NCBI GenBank assembly: GCA_019635485.1
Contig: JAHBZL010000007.1
Span: 62,001 to 126,000 of the forward strand
Source of the DNA: Piscinibacter sp.
GTDB taxonomy: Bacteria; Pseudomonadota; Gammaproteobacteria; Burkholderiales; Burkholderiaceae_C
Reading direction: 5' to 3'
DNA length: 64,000 nt
Shown here: positions 26,241 through 33,280 of the stretch, piece by piece
Numbering within the stretch: position 1 is the first letter of the stretch
Layout of the letters: every line of letters begins with the position of its first letter
Translations under genes and position numbers: made by a program
The notes under the pieces: model-generated
Databases searched by the model: none
What the model saw: the letters and a program-made list of their open reading frames with translations, nothing else
What the model was told of the DNA's origin: nothing

Positions 26241-26319
26241 ACCACCCCCTACCGCGCTGCGCGCGGCCCCCTCAAGGGGGCATCGCCAGTGGACCGGCGG
26301 AGCCGGATCCACGGCGATC
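26241..26319 (+). repeat. Intergenic repeat element, copy 2 (after the binding-protein gene)
   Basis: This 79-base segment begins directly after the TAG stop of the binding-protein gene and aligns gap-free to copy 1 (reverse complement of 16111-16189), about 73% identical. It contains CCCCCTCAAGGGGG and CCGGCGGAGCCGG. The first permease gene starts 28 bp after it. The placement, immediately after a stop inside an operon and in transcriptional orientation, is the same as for copy 1. Confidence 0.7.
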
Positions 26320-26347
26320 GCTCGACCCTGCCTCGTGAGATGGAGCC

Positions 26348-27229
26348 ATGGACCTCGCCACCTTCCTGATCCAGTGCCTGAACAGCCTGCAGTACGGGCT
26401 GCTGCTGTTCCTCGTCGCCTCGGGCCTGACGCTGATCTTCGGGATCATGGGCGTCATCAACCTGGCGCACGGCAGCTTCTACATGGTCGGCGCGTACATG
26501 GCGTACGCGCTCGCGCCGGTGGTCGGCGCCACCTTCGGCGGCGGCTTCTTCGCGACGCTCGCCGTCGGCCTGGTGCTGGCGGTGCTGCTCGGCTACGTGC
26601 TCGAGTGGGCCTTCTTCAGCTTCCTGTACGAGCGCGAGCACCTGCAGCAGGTGCTGATGACCTACGGGCTGATCCTCGTCTTCGAGGAACTGCGCTCGCT
26701 GCTGGTCGGCGACGACGTGCACGGCGTGCAGGCGCCCGAGATCCTCGCCGGCAGCCTGCCGCTGGGCGAGCTGATGACCTACCCGGTCTACCGCCTGTTC
26801 ATCTCGGCCGTCTGCCTGCTGCTCGCGCTGGGCATGTACCTCGTGTTCACGCGCACGCGGCTGGGCATGATGATCCGCGCCGGCAGCACCAACCGCGAGA
26901 TGGTGCAGTCGCTGGGCATCGACATCAAGTTCCTGTACCGCGTCGTGTTCGCCGCGGGCGTGGCGATCGCGGTGCTGGCCGGCATGGTCGCGGCGCCGGT
27001 GTCCTCGGTCTACCCCGGCATGGGCAACACGGTGCTGATCGTCTGCTTCGTCGTGGTGGTGATCGGCGGCATCGGCTCGATCCGCGGCGCGCTGCTCGCG
27101 GCGCTCCTGATCGGCGCGGTCGACACCTTCGGCAAGGTGCTGCTGCCGCAGGCGGCCGGCGTGCTGGTCTATGTGCTGATGGCGCTGATCCTGCTGTGGA
27201 AGCCGGACGGCCTGTTCAAGGCGGGATGA
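26348..27229 (+). CDS. livH: Branched-chain/aromatic acid ABC transporter permease, LivH type
   Basis: 293 residues with about eight hydrophobic spans. Typical LivH signatures are ASGLTLIFGIMGVINLAHGSFYM near the N-terminus, RAGSTNREMVQSLGID (cytoplasmic EAA-like loop) and VVIGGIGSIRGALLAALLIG. It forms half of the membrane channel with the LivM-type protein encoded 4 bp downstream. The gene is separated from the binding-protein gene by the repeat element at 26241-26319, which may lower expression of the membrane parts relative to the binding protein. Confidence 0.93.
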   Translation: MDLATFLIQCLNSLQYGLLLFLVASGLTLIFGIMGVINLAHGSFYMVGAYMAYALAPVVGATFGGGFFATLAVGLVLAVLLGYVLEWAFFSFLYEREHLQQVLMTYGLILVFEELRSLLVGDDVHGVQAPEILAGSLPLGELMTYPVYRLFISAVCLLLALGMYLVFTRTRLGMMIRAGSTNREMVQSLGIDIKFLYRVVFAAGVAIAVLAGMVAAPVSSVYPGMGNTVLIVCFVVVVIGGIGSIRGALLAALLIGAVDTFGKVLLPQAAGVLVYVLMALILLWKPDGLFKAG

Positions 27230-27233
27230 AACG

Positions 27234-28244
27234 ATGGACACCACCGACCGTTCCAAGCTGCCCTTCGTGATCGTGCTGTTCGGCGCGCTGGCATTGCTGC
27301 CCTTCCTGGCCGGCGGCTATGCGCTGGACCTGGTCACCAAGATCATGATCTACGCGATCCTCGCGCTCAGCCTCGAGCTGCTGGTCGGCGGCACCGGGCT
27401 GGTGTGCTTCGGCCAGGCCGGCTTCTTCGGCATCGGCGCCTATGCGGCGGTGCTGCTGTCGCCGCAGGCGGACGCGCCGTCGTTCGCCTGGCTGCTGCCG
27501 GCATGCATCGCCGCCGCGGCGCTGTACGCGCTGGCCGTCGGCGCGCTGTCGCTGCGCACACGCGGCGTCTACTTCATCATGGTCACGCTCGCGTTCGCGC
27601 AGATGGCCTACTACGTCGTGCACGACACGCCGCTGGGCGGCGGCACGGACGGCATCTACCTGTACGTGAAGCCGGCGCTGTGGCCCGGGCAGGACCTGGA
27701 CGACCCGCTGGCGATGTACGCCTTCACGCTCGCCGCCCTGGCGGGCACGTTCGCCTTCCTCGCAGTGCTGCTGCGCTCGCGCTTCGGCCGCGCACTGGCC
27801 GGCATCCGCGCCAACGAGCAGCGCATGCGCGCCACCGGCTTCCCGACCTACCCGTACAAGCTTGCGGCCTTCACGCTGTCCGGCGGCATCGCCGGACTCG
27901 CGGGCTTCCTCTTCGCGGTCAAGGACGGCTTCGTGAACCCCGAGCTGCTGAGCTGGCACCTGTCCGGTTCGCTGCTGATCATGGTGATCCTCGGCGGCAT
28001 CGGCCACCTGCGCGGCGCGCTGATCGGCGCGTTCGGATTTGCACTGCTGCAGGAATTCTTCAAGGCCGAAGCCGTGTTCGGCGCCTTCGCGAAGCACTGG
28101 CACCTGGGCCTCGGCCTGAGCATCATCGCCTGCGTCGCGCTGCTGCCGCGCGGACTGGTCGGCCTGCCCGGCCAGTGGCGCGAGCGGCTCAGCGGGCGGC
28201 TGGTCGGTGGCCGCGCGCCCGCCGAGGCGGAGGTGGCGCCATGA
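27234..28244 (+). CDS. livM: Branched-chain/aromatic acid ABC transporter permease, LivM type
   Basis: 336 residues, about nine membrane spans. LivM motifs: IYAILALSLELLVGGTGLVCFGQAGFFGIGAY, IRANEQRMRATGFPTYPYKLAAF (loop that contacts the ATPase) and VILGGIGHLRGALIGAFGF. It pairs with the LivH-type permease. The stop codon overlaps the start of the LivG-type gene by four bases (ATGA). The C-terminal 25 residues are arginine/alanine-rich and probably cytoplasmic. Substrate inferred to be benzoate or a related acid from operon context only. Confidence 0.93.
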   Translation: MDTTDRSKLPFVIVLFGALALLPFLAGGYALDLVTKIMIYAILALSLELLVGGTGLVCFGQAGFFGIGAYAAVLLSPQADAPSFAWLLPACIAAAALYALAVGALSLRTRGVYFIMVTLAFAQMAYYVVHDTPLGGGTDGIYLYVKPALWPGQDLDDPLAMYAFTLAALAGTFAFLAVLLRSRFGRALAGIRANEQRMRATGFPTYPYKLAAFTLSGGIAGLAGFLFAVKDGFVNPELLSWHLSGSLLIMVILGGIGHLRGALIGAFGFALLQEFFKAEAVFGAFAKHWHLGLGLSIIACVALLPRGLVGLPGQWRERLSGRLVGGRAPAEAEVAP

Positions 28245-28993
28245 ACGCCGGTCAAGTGCTGCTGCGCGGCAGGGACATCACGCGCCGCTGGGGCGGTCTG
28301 GTCGCGGTCGACGGCGTGTCGCTGGAGCTGGAGCGGGGCACGGTGCACGCCGTGATCGGCATCAACGGCGCCGGCAAGTCGACGCTGATCAACATCCTCT
28401 CCGGCGAGATCCCGCCCTCGGGCGGCCAGGTCGAACTGCTCGGGCACGACGTCACCGCATGGACGCAGCCGCGCCGCGCGCGCGCCGGCCTCGGACGCAG
28501 CTACCAGCGCAACACGATCTTCCCCGGCTTCACCGTGTTCGAGAACTGCCGCCTCGCGGCGCAGTCACGCCGGCCGCGTCCCTGGGCCTGGTGGCAGCGG
28601 GCCGATCGCTGCCCGCTCAGCCGCGCCGCCGCGCAGGAGGCCGCCGCGCGCGTCGGGCTGGACGGGCTGCTGGACCGCCCGGCCGGGCTGCTCTCGCACG
28701 GCCAGAAGCGCCAGCTCGAGATCGCGATGTGCCTGGCCACCGCGCCGCAGGTATTGCTGCTGGACGAACCGCTGGCCGGCATGGGCGCCGAGGAGACCGA
28801 GCGCATGCTGGCGCTGCTCGCCGAACTGAAGGCCGGCCACGCGATCCTGCTGGTCGAGCACGACATGGACGCGGTGTTCCGCATCGCCGACCGCATCACC
28901 GTGATGGTCAACGGCGCGGTGATCGCCTCGGGATCGCCGGCGGAGGTGCGCGCCAGCCCCGAGGTGCAGGCTGCCTACCTGGGAGGCCACTGA
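28241..28993 (+). CDS. livG: ABC transporter ATP-binding protein, LivG type
   Basis: 250 residues. Walker A INGAGKST, Q-loop in RSYQRNTIF, signature LLSHGQKRQLEIAM (an LSHGQ variant typical of LivG proteins), Walker B VLLLDEPLAGM and switch His in VEHDMD. The insert between Q-loop and signature is longer than average for an ABC ATPase, as usual in LivG. It provides ATP hydrolysis for the transporter together with the LivF-type protein. Both ends are coupled: ATGA overlap with livM and TGATG overlap with livF. Confidence 0.95.
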   Translation: MNAGQVLLRGRDITRRWGGLVAVDGVSLELERGTVHAVIGINGAGKSTLINILSGEIPPSGGQVELLGHDVTAWTQPRRARAGLGRSYQRNTIFPGFTVFENCRLAAQSRRPRPWAWWQRADRCPLSRAAAQEAAARVGLDGLLDRPAGLLSHGQKRQLEIAMCLATAPQVLLLDEPLAGMGAEETERMLALLAELKAGHAILLVEHDMDAVFRIADRITVMVNGAVIASGSPAEVRASPEVQAAYLGGH

Positions 28994-29706
28994 TGGACGC
29001 GGAAGTGATCGTCGACGCCCGTGGCGTGCACGCCTGGTACGGCTCCAGCCATGTGCTGCACGGCGTGGACCTGCAGGTGCGGCGCGGCGAGACCGTCGGC
29101 CTGCTGGGCCGCAACGGCATGGGCAAGAGCACGCTGATCCGCACGCTGCTGGGCCACGTGACGCAGCGCCAGGGGCAGATCCAGGTGTTCGGCCAGGACG
29201 CGACGCGCGCGCGGCCACACGAGGTCGCCCGGCTCGGCGTCGCCTACGTGCCCGAGGGCCGTGGCGTGTTCCCGAACCTGTCGGTGCGCGAGAACCTGGT
29301 GATGGCCGCCCGCCGTGGACGCGACGGCCGGCACGACTGGGACTTCGAGCGTGTGCTCGTCACCTTTCCGCGCCTGAAGGAGCGTCTCGCGAACCTCGGC
29401 GCGCAGTTGTCGGGGGGCGAGCAGCAGATGCTGTCGATCGGCCGGGCGCTGATGACGCACCCGGAACTGATCATCCTCGACGAGGCGACCGAGGGACTGG
29501 CGCCGCTGATCGTCGCGGAGATCTGGCGCGTGATCGGCGAGATCCGCGCCAGCGGCATCGCGACGCTGATCGTCGACCGCGACTGGCGCAAGGTCTTGGC
29601 GCACGCCGATCGCGCGCTGGTGCTGCAGAAGGGCCAGGTGGTGCTGCACGGCGAGGCCGGAACGGTCGCCGCCGACCCGGCGCTGACCGCCTGTCTGGGC
29701 GTCTGA
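28993..29706 (+). CDS. livF: ABC transporter ATP-binding protein, LivF type
   Basis: 237 residues. Walker A GRNGMGKST, signature LSGGEQQMLSIGRAL, Walker B LIILDEATEGLAP; GRNGMGK and DEATEGLAP are the usual LivF variants. The switch position reads VDRDWRK rather than the more common VEQN/VEHD, so the His usually found at the end of this loop is replaced by Arg-Asp; this is unusual and could affect ATP turnover. It is the last gene of the plus-strand benzoate operon; the next gene is on the opposite strand 101 bp away. Confidence 0.94.
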   Translation: MDAEVIVDARGVHAWYGSSHVLHGVDLQVRRGETVGLLGRNGMGKSTLIRTLLGHVTQRQGQIQVFGQDATRARPHEVARLGVAYVPEGRGVFPNLSVRENLVMAARRGRDGRHDWDFERVLVTFPRLKERLANLGAQLSGGEQQMLSIGRALMTHPELIILDEATEGLAPLIVAEIWRVIGEIRASGIATLIVDRDWRKVLAHADRALVLQKGQVVLHGEAGTVAADPALTACLGV

Positions 29707-29807
29707 CGCGGCGCAGGGTCGGCCGCCCCGCTCGGTGGTCCTGGTCGAGCCGTGCCTGGGCGCGTGGCGGCGCGCGTTGACCGCGCCGACGAAGGCAGCA
29801 GCCCGTT

Positions 29808-30188
29808 TCAGGCGTGGATCTGCCGGCCGCCGGCGAAGGCCCAGTTCTCCCAGGCCGTTTCCTGGAAGACCACCATCACCTGCTCGGTGTCGACCTGCAC
29901 GTCGCGCAGCCGCGCCATCAGGTCCGCCAGCAGCGCGCGCTTGATCTTCACGCTGCGCCCGACCGACCAGAGGATCTCGATCAGCAGGAAGTCCGCTCCG
30001 CGCGGCGAGCCGGCGTCGGGATAACGCGGGTCGATGCGCAGCCGCTCGGGCGGCAGTTCCAGCACGCGCTGGAAGCGGTCGTCGGCCGGCACGCCGGCGG
30101 CGACGAGGCTCGCATGCACCGCGTCGAGCACGGCGGAGACGGAGGCGGCCGGGCGGCCGGCGGGCAGGGTCAGGGTGACGAGGGGCAT
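29808..30188 (-). CDS. Tautomerase-superfamily protein (4-oxalocrotonate tautomerase-like)
   Basis: 126 residues from ATG at 30188. The protein begins Met-Pro, and Pro2 would become the N-terminal catalytic proline (MPLVTLTL) after Met removal, as in the 4-OT/MIF superfamily. The length suggests a fused double-tautomerase fold, with a second beta strand DFLLIEILWSVGRSVKIKRALL. Such enzymes isomerise or dehalogenate unsaturated acids, often aromatic breakdown products. It follows the small DUF2917 gene on the same strand by 23 bp, so both could be one transcript controlled from the LysR-divergent promoter region. Confidence 0.82.
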   Translation of the reverse strand: MPLVTLTLPAGRPAASVSAVLDAVHASLVAAGVPADDRFQRVLELPPERLRIDPRYPDAGSPRGADFLLIEILWSVGRSVKIKRALLADLMARLRDVQVDTEQVMVVFQETAWENWAFAGGRQIHA

Positions 30189-30211
30189 GGCGGCTCCGCG
30201 GCGGAAGGGGT

Positions 30212-30445
30212 TCAGTGTCCGAAGGCCAGCCGCGCGGGCCCGCGCAGCGGCGAGACCAGCGTGTCGGCATGCGAGTCGATGCGGATCGATTCGCCCGGGC
30301 GCAGCACGATGTCGCGGTCCTCGCCGTCGACGGTGATCCACAGTGTCCCGCCGGCACTGGACAGGCTCAGGCCATGGGCATCACCCAGGCGCAGCACGTC
30401 GTGCGGCAGGAGGGCGAGCGGTTCGTGGAAGGCGGTCGTGGACAT
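30212..30445 (-). CDS. DUF2917 domain protein
   Basis: 77 residues from ATG at 30445 with GGAG six bases upstream. The sequence has the DUF2917 pattern GTLWITVDGEDRDIVLRPGESI, a small beta-rich domain. It is typically found divergent from a LysR regulator in Burkholderiales, as here (130 bp to the LysR start at 30575). No catalytic residues or signal peptide are seen. Its function is unknown. Confidence 0.85.
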   Translation of the reverse strand: MSTTAFHEPLALLPHDVLRLGDAHGLSLSSAGGTLWITVDGEDRDIVLRPGESIRIDSHADTLVSPLRGPARLAFGH

Positions 30446-30574
30446 GGCTGGCTCCTTGGGAGGCGGCCTTTGCATGAACTGAGCGCTTGCAATCAGGCCG
30501 CCGTGCAGACACTATCGCCCAGGCGGCGGTGCCGCTCAAACGTTGATTTGTCATCCTTCGCATTCCTGCAGCGC

Positions 30575-31546
30575 ATGCAAAGACCGAGCGACCGCCTGCC
30601 CCCGCTGGACCTGCTGGTCACCTTCGAGGCGGCGGCGCGCCACCTGTCCTTCACCAGGGCCGGCGCGGAGCGCTTCATCACGCAGTCGGCCGTCAGTCGG
30701 CAGGTCCAGGCGCTCGAGGCGGAGCTCGGCGTCGCGCTGTTCCGGCGCCGCCACCGCGGCCTGAACCTCACCGAGGACGGCCTGCGCCTGCAGGCGGTGT
30801 GCAGCGAACTGCTCGCGCGGCTGCGCGCCACGGTGCTGGAGATCCGCGCGCCGGCGCGCCGCGAGACCCTGTCGCTGACGACGACGCCCGGCTTCGCCTC
30901 GCTGTGGCTGATTCCGCGGCTGTCGGACTTCACCCGCACGCACCCCGGCATCGACGTGCGGCTGGACGCGAGCTTCGAGATGCGCCGCCTCGGCGCCGAC
31001 GGCTTCGATCTCGCGATCCGCTACGGCCGCCCCGGCGTGGTCGAGGGGCGCCAGGTGTTCGCCGAATCGATCCAGCCGGTCTGCAGCCCGCGGCTGCTCA
31101 AGCGGCTGCCGCTGGCCGAGCCGGCCGACCTGCGCCAGCACACGCTGCTGCAGGTCAGCAGCATGGGCGCGGGCGGCATGCCGGTCGAATGGGGTCCGTG
31201 GCTGCAGGCCGCCGGCCTGCCCGACCTGCAGCCGCGGTCGACGTTGAGCTTCTCGGGCTACGGCGAGGCCATCGCAGCGGCGCTGGACGGCCAGGGCGTG
31301 GCGCTGGGGCGCCATCCGCTGGTCGACGGCCTGCTGCGCAGCCGCAAGCTGGTCACGCCGTTCCAGGGCCGCACGGCGTCGAGCCGGGCCTACTTCCTGA
31401 TCGTCGAGCCGTCGGCGCGTGCGCGTCCGGCGGTGCAGGCGCTCGAGGCCTGGCTGCTGGAGCAGGCCGGTCAGCGCGCGACACACGGCGGCGCCGGCCA
31501 GGCCCCGATCGCGCAGCGCCGTTCAGGCCGCGCGGCGCAGCGGTAG
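30575..31546 (+). CDS. LysR-family regulator, GcvA-like
   Basis: 323 residues. An N-terminal winged helix (PPLDLLVTFEAAARHLSFTRAGAERFITQSAVSRQ) is followed by a periplasmic-binding-like effector domain (about 95-300) with TTTPGFASLWLIPRLSDF, the GcvA-subfamily signature. The C-terminal 20 residues are basic and extend beyond the usual domain. Divergence from the DUF2917-tautomerase genes suggests it controls them; LysR proteins usually also repress themselves from the shared region. The 3' end overlaps the convergent DUF4406 gene by 24 bp. Confidence 0.9.
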   Translation: MQRPSDRLPPLDLLVTFEAAARHLSFTRAGAERFITQSAVSRQVQALEAELGVALFRRRHRGLNLTEDGLRLQAVCSELLARLRATVLEIRAPARRETLSLTTTPGFASLWLIPRLSDFTRTHPGIDVRLDASFEMRRLGADGFDLAIRYGRPGVVEGRQVFAESIQPVCSPRLLKRLPLAEPADLRQHTLLQVSSMGAGGMPVEWGPWLQAAGLPDLQPRSTLSFSGYGEAIAAALDGQGVALGRHPLVDGLLRSRKLVTPFQGRTASSRAYFLIVEPSARARPAVQALEAWLLEQAGQRATHGGAGQAPIAQRRSGRAAQR

Positions 31547-31924
31547 TTCGCCCGGGTCGGTGTACACGGGCAGGCCCAGTTCCCGCGCACGCGCCACGTC
31601 GAGGTCGGCACCGCGCGATTCGCCGGGGATGCGCAGCACCGCATCGCAGCGCGACAGCAGGCGGTGCGCCACCGGGTACTGGTAGGCGCTGAACACCGCA
31701 TCGCCCGGCGCGTGGCCCCCCGCGGCTTCGATGATCGGCAGCGCGAGCCATTCGCCCACCATCGGCAGGTGGCCGCGCTCGTAGATCGGCAGCGCGTAGC
31801 TCTCGAGCCGCGCGCGGTTGGCCGCGATGCGTGCCGGATCGCCATCGGTGCCGGACAGGTACGGGCCGCAGATCAGCACCAGCAGCGGTGCCGTGGCTGA
31901 GCCGGCAGGGGATTCGTCGTGCAT
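31523..31924 (-). CDS. DUF4406 / nucleoside deoxyribosyltransferase-like protein
   Basis: 133 residues from ATG at 31924, preceded by GGAGG at seven bases. Pattern: LLVLICGPYLSG at the N-terminus, GHLPMVGEWLALP in the middle and CDAVLRIPGESRGADLDVARARELGLPVY at the end, as in DUF4406 proteins related to nucleoside 2-deoxyribosyltransferases. The final Asp/Glu helix is where those enzymes hold the catalytic acid. The biochemical role is unknown. It is divergent from the DeoR regulator (75-bp gap holding three operator-like repeats) and convergent with LysR. Confidence 0.72.
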   Translation of the reverse strand: MHDESPAGSATAPLLVLICGPYLSGTDGDPARIAANRARLESYALPIYERGHLPMVGEWLALPIIEAAGGHAPGDAVFSAYQYPVAHRLLSRCDAVLRIPGESRGADLDVARARELGLPVYTDPGELPLRRAA

Positions 31925-31941
31925 GCGGAGGCCTCCAAGGA

Positions 31942-31968
31942 TCGTGCAGTTTCGTGCAATGTCATGCA
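31942..31968. promoter_or_regulatory. Triple direct repeat, probable DeoR-family operator
   Basis: TCGTGCA (31942-31948), TCGTGCA (31952-31958) and TCATGCA (31962-31968) recur with an exact 10-bp period, one DNA helical turn. They lie in the 75-bp gap between the divergent DUF4406 and DeoR genes. Phased short direct repeats are typical operators of DeoR-family sugar repressors, so autoregulation and control of both genes is inferred. Confidence 0.65.
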
Positions 31969-31999
31969 ATCATACGGATCGGCAGACTCCGGCGCAAGC

Positions 32000-32764
32000 A
32001 TGCTGACCACACAACGCAAGAAACTCATCCTGGCCCGCCTTGCCCGTGACGGCCAGGTCGTCGCGAAGGACCTGGCGGCCGAATGGGACACGTCGGAGGA
32101 CACGATCCGGCGCGACCTGCGCGAGCTCGCGCAGGCCGGACGCCTGCAGCGCGTGCACGGCGGCGCGCTGCCGGCCTCGGCCGCGGTCGGCGACCTGGCG
32201 GTGCGCGCGCAGCTGTCCACCGGCGAGAAGGCCGAGCTCGGCCGGCACGGCGCCGCGCTGATCAAGCCGGGCCAGGTGGTGATCCTCGACGGCGGGACGA
32301 CCGCGCTGCAGGTCGCGCGGCATCTCGACCCGGACCTGCGCGCGACGCTCGTGACCCACAGCCCGAACGTCGCCGTGCAGGCCGCGCAGCAGCCGCACGT
32401 CGAGATCATCGTGCTCGGCGGGCGGCTGTTCCGGCATTCGATGGTCAACGTCGGCGCGGCGGTGATCGAGGCGGCAGCGCGGCTGCGCGCCGATCTCTAC
32501 CTGATGGGGGTGACCGGCGTGCATCCGCAGGCCGGCCTCAGCACCGGCGATGCGGAGGAGGCGGCGGTGAAGCACGCGTTGCACCAGCGCGCCGCCGAGA
32601 CGGTGGTGCTGGCCTCGAGCGAGAAGCTGCTGGCCGCCTCGCCGTTCGTCGTCGCGCCGCTGGCGGCGTTGAGCGCCCTGGTGGTGCCGGCGGCCACACC
32701 GGAGAAGACGCTGCGCGCGCTGCGCCAGGGCGGCGCCCCGGTGCGGCGCGCGGGCACGGGCTGA
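32000..32764 (+). CDS. DeoR-family transcriptional regulator
   Basis: 254 residues from ATG at 32000. N-terminal helix-turn-helix with TTQRKKLILARLARDGQVVAKDLAAEWDTSEDTIRRDLRELA, then the DeoR sensor domain with VHGGALP, ILDGGTTALQVARHL and SSEKLLAASPF, where sugar phosphates normally bind. Members repress genes of sugar or polyol use until a phosphorylated intermediate appears. The carbohydrate kinase two genes downstream is the natural target. Phased TC(G/A)TGCA repeats upstream suggest self-control. Confidence 0.93.
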   Translation: MLTTQRKKLILARLARDGQVVAKDLAAEWDTSEDTIRRDLRELAQAGRLQRVHGGALPASAAVGDLAVRAQLSTGEKAELGRHGAALIKPGQVVILDGGTTALQVARHLDPDLRATLVTHSPNVAVQAAQQPHVEIIVLGGRLFRHSMVNVGAAVIEAAARLRADLYLMGVTGVHPQAGLSTGDAEEAAVKHALHQRAAETVVLASSEKLLAASPFVVAPLAALSALVVPAATPEKTLRALRQGGAPVRRAGTG

Positions 32765-32780
32765 GCGCTATCGTCACGTC

Positions 32781-33275
32781 ATGACGCGCACACCCTGGCC
32801 GCTGACCCTGCTGCTCCTCCTGCCGACCGCGGGCGGGGCCGCGCCGGCGGATCCGCTCGCGGCGCCGGCCTGCACCCGGGCGATGGCGGCGCTCGAGGCG
32901 CTCGAGGCGCAGCTGCCGGCGTCGAGCCCCGCCTCGCGCGCGCCGCTGGCCCGCCACGCGCGGCTGCGTCGCGACGCCGCACGCGCCTGCCTCGGCACGC
33001 GCACCGACACTGCGGTGCCGGTGCGCCGCGCGCAGCCACCGGTGAGCGTGGCGCCGGTACGCGTACCGGCGTCGACGCCCGGCACCGCGGCCCCGACGCT
33101 ACCGGAGCGGCCCGCCGTCGCGCCACCCCGCCTGCCCGGCCCGCTGACCGTCACCGGCTGCGATGCCGGCGGCTGCTGGACCAGCGACGGCGCCTACCTG
33201 CCACGTGCCGGCGCGCAGCTGTTCAGCCCGCGCGGCCTGTGCGACGTGCGCGGCACGACGGTGCACTGCCCCTGA
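32781..33275 (+). CDS. Exported cysteine-containing hypothetical protein
   Basis: 164 residues. A signal peptide (LTLLLLLPTAGGAAPA) precedes a helical part with Cys31 and Cys70-like positions, a proline/valine-rich linker (about 80-120) and a C-terminal domain LTVTGCDAGGCWTSDGAYL...GLCDVRGTTVHCP with four cysteines that could form two disulfides. This small tail occurs in many exported Burkholderiales proteins, but no function is known to me. It is located between the DeoR regulator (16-bp gap) and the sugar kinase (5-bp gap), so it is probably co-transcribed with them. Confidence 0.72.
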   Translation: MTRTPWPLTLLLLLPTAGGAAPADPLAAPACTRAMAALEALEAQLPASSPASRAPLARHARLRRDAARACLGTRTDTAVPVRRAQPPVSVAPVRVPASTPGTAAPTLPERPAVAPPRLPGPLTVTGCDAGGCWTSDGAYLPRAGAQLFSPRGLCDVRGTTVHCP

Positions 33276-33280
33276 GTCCG

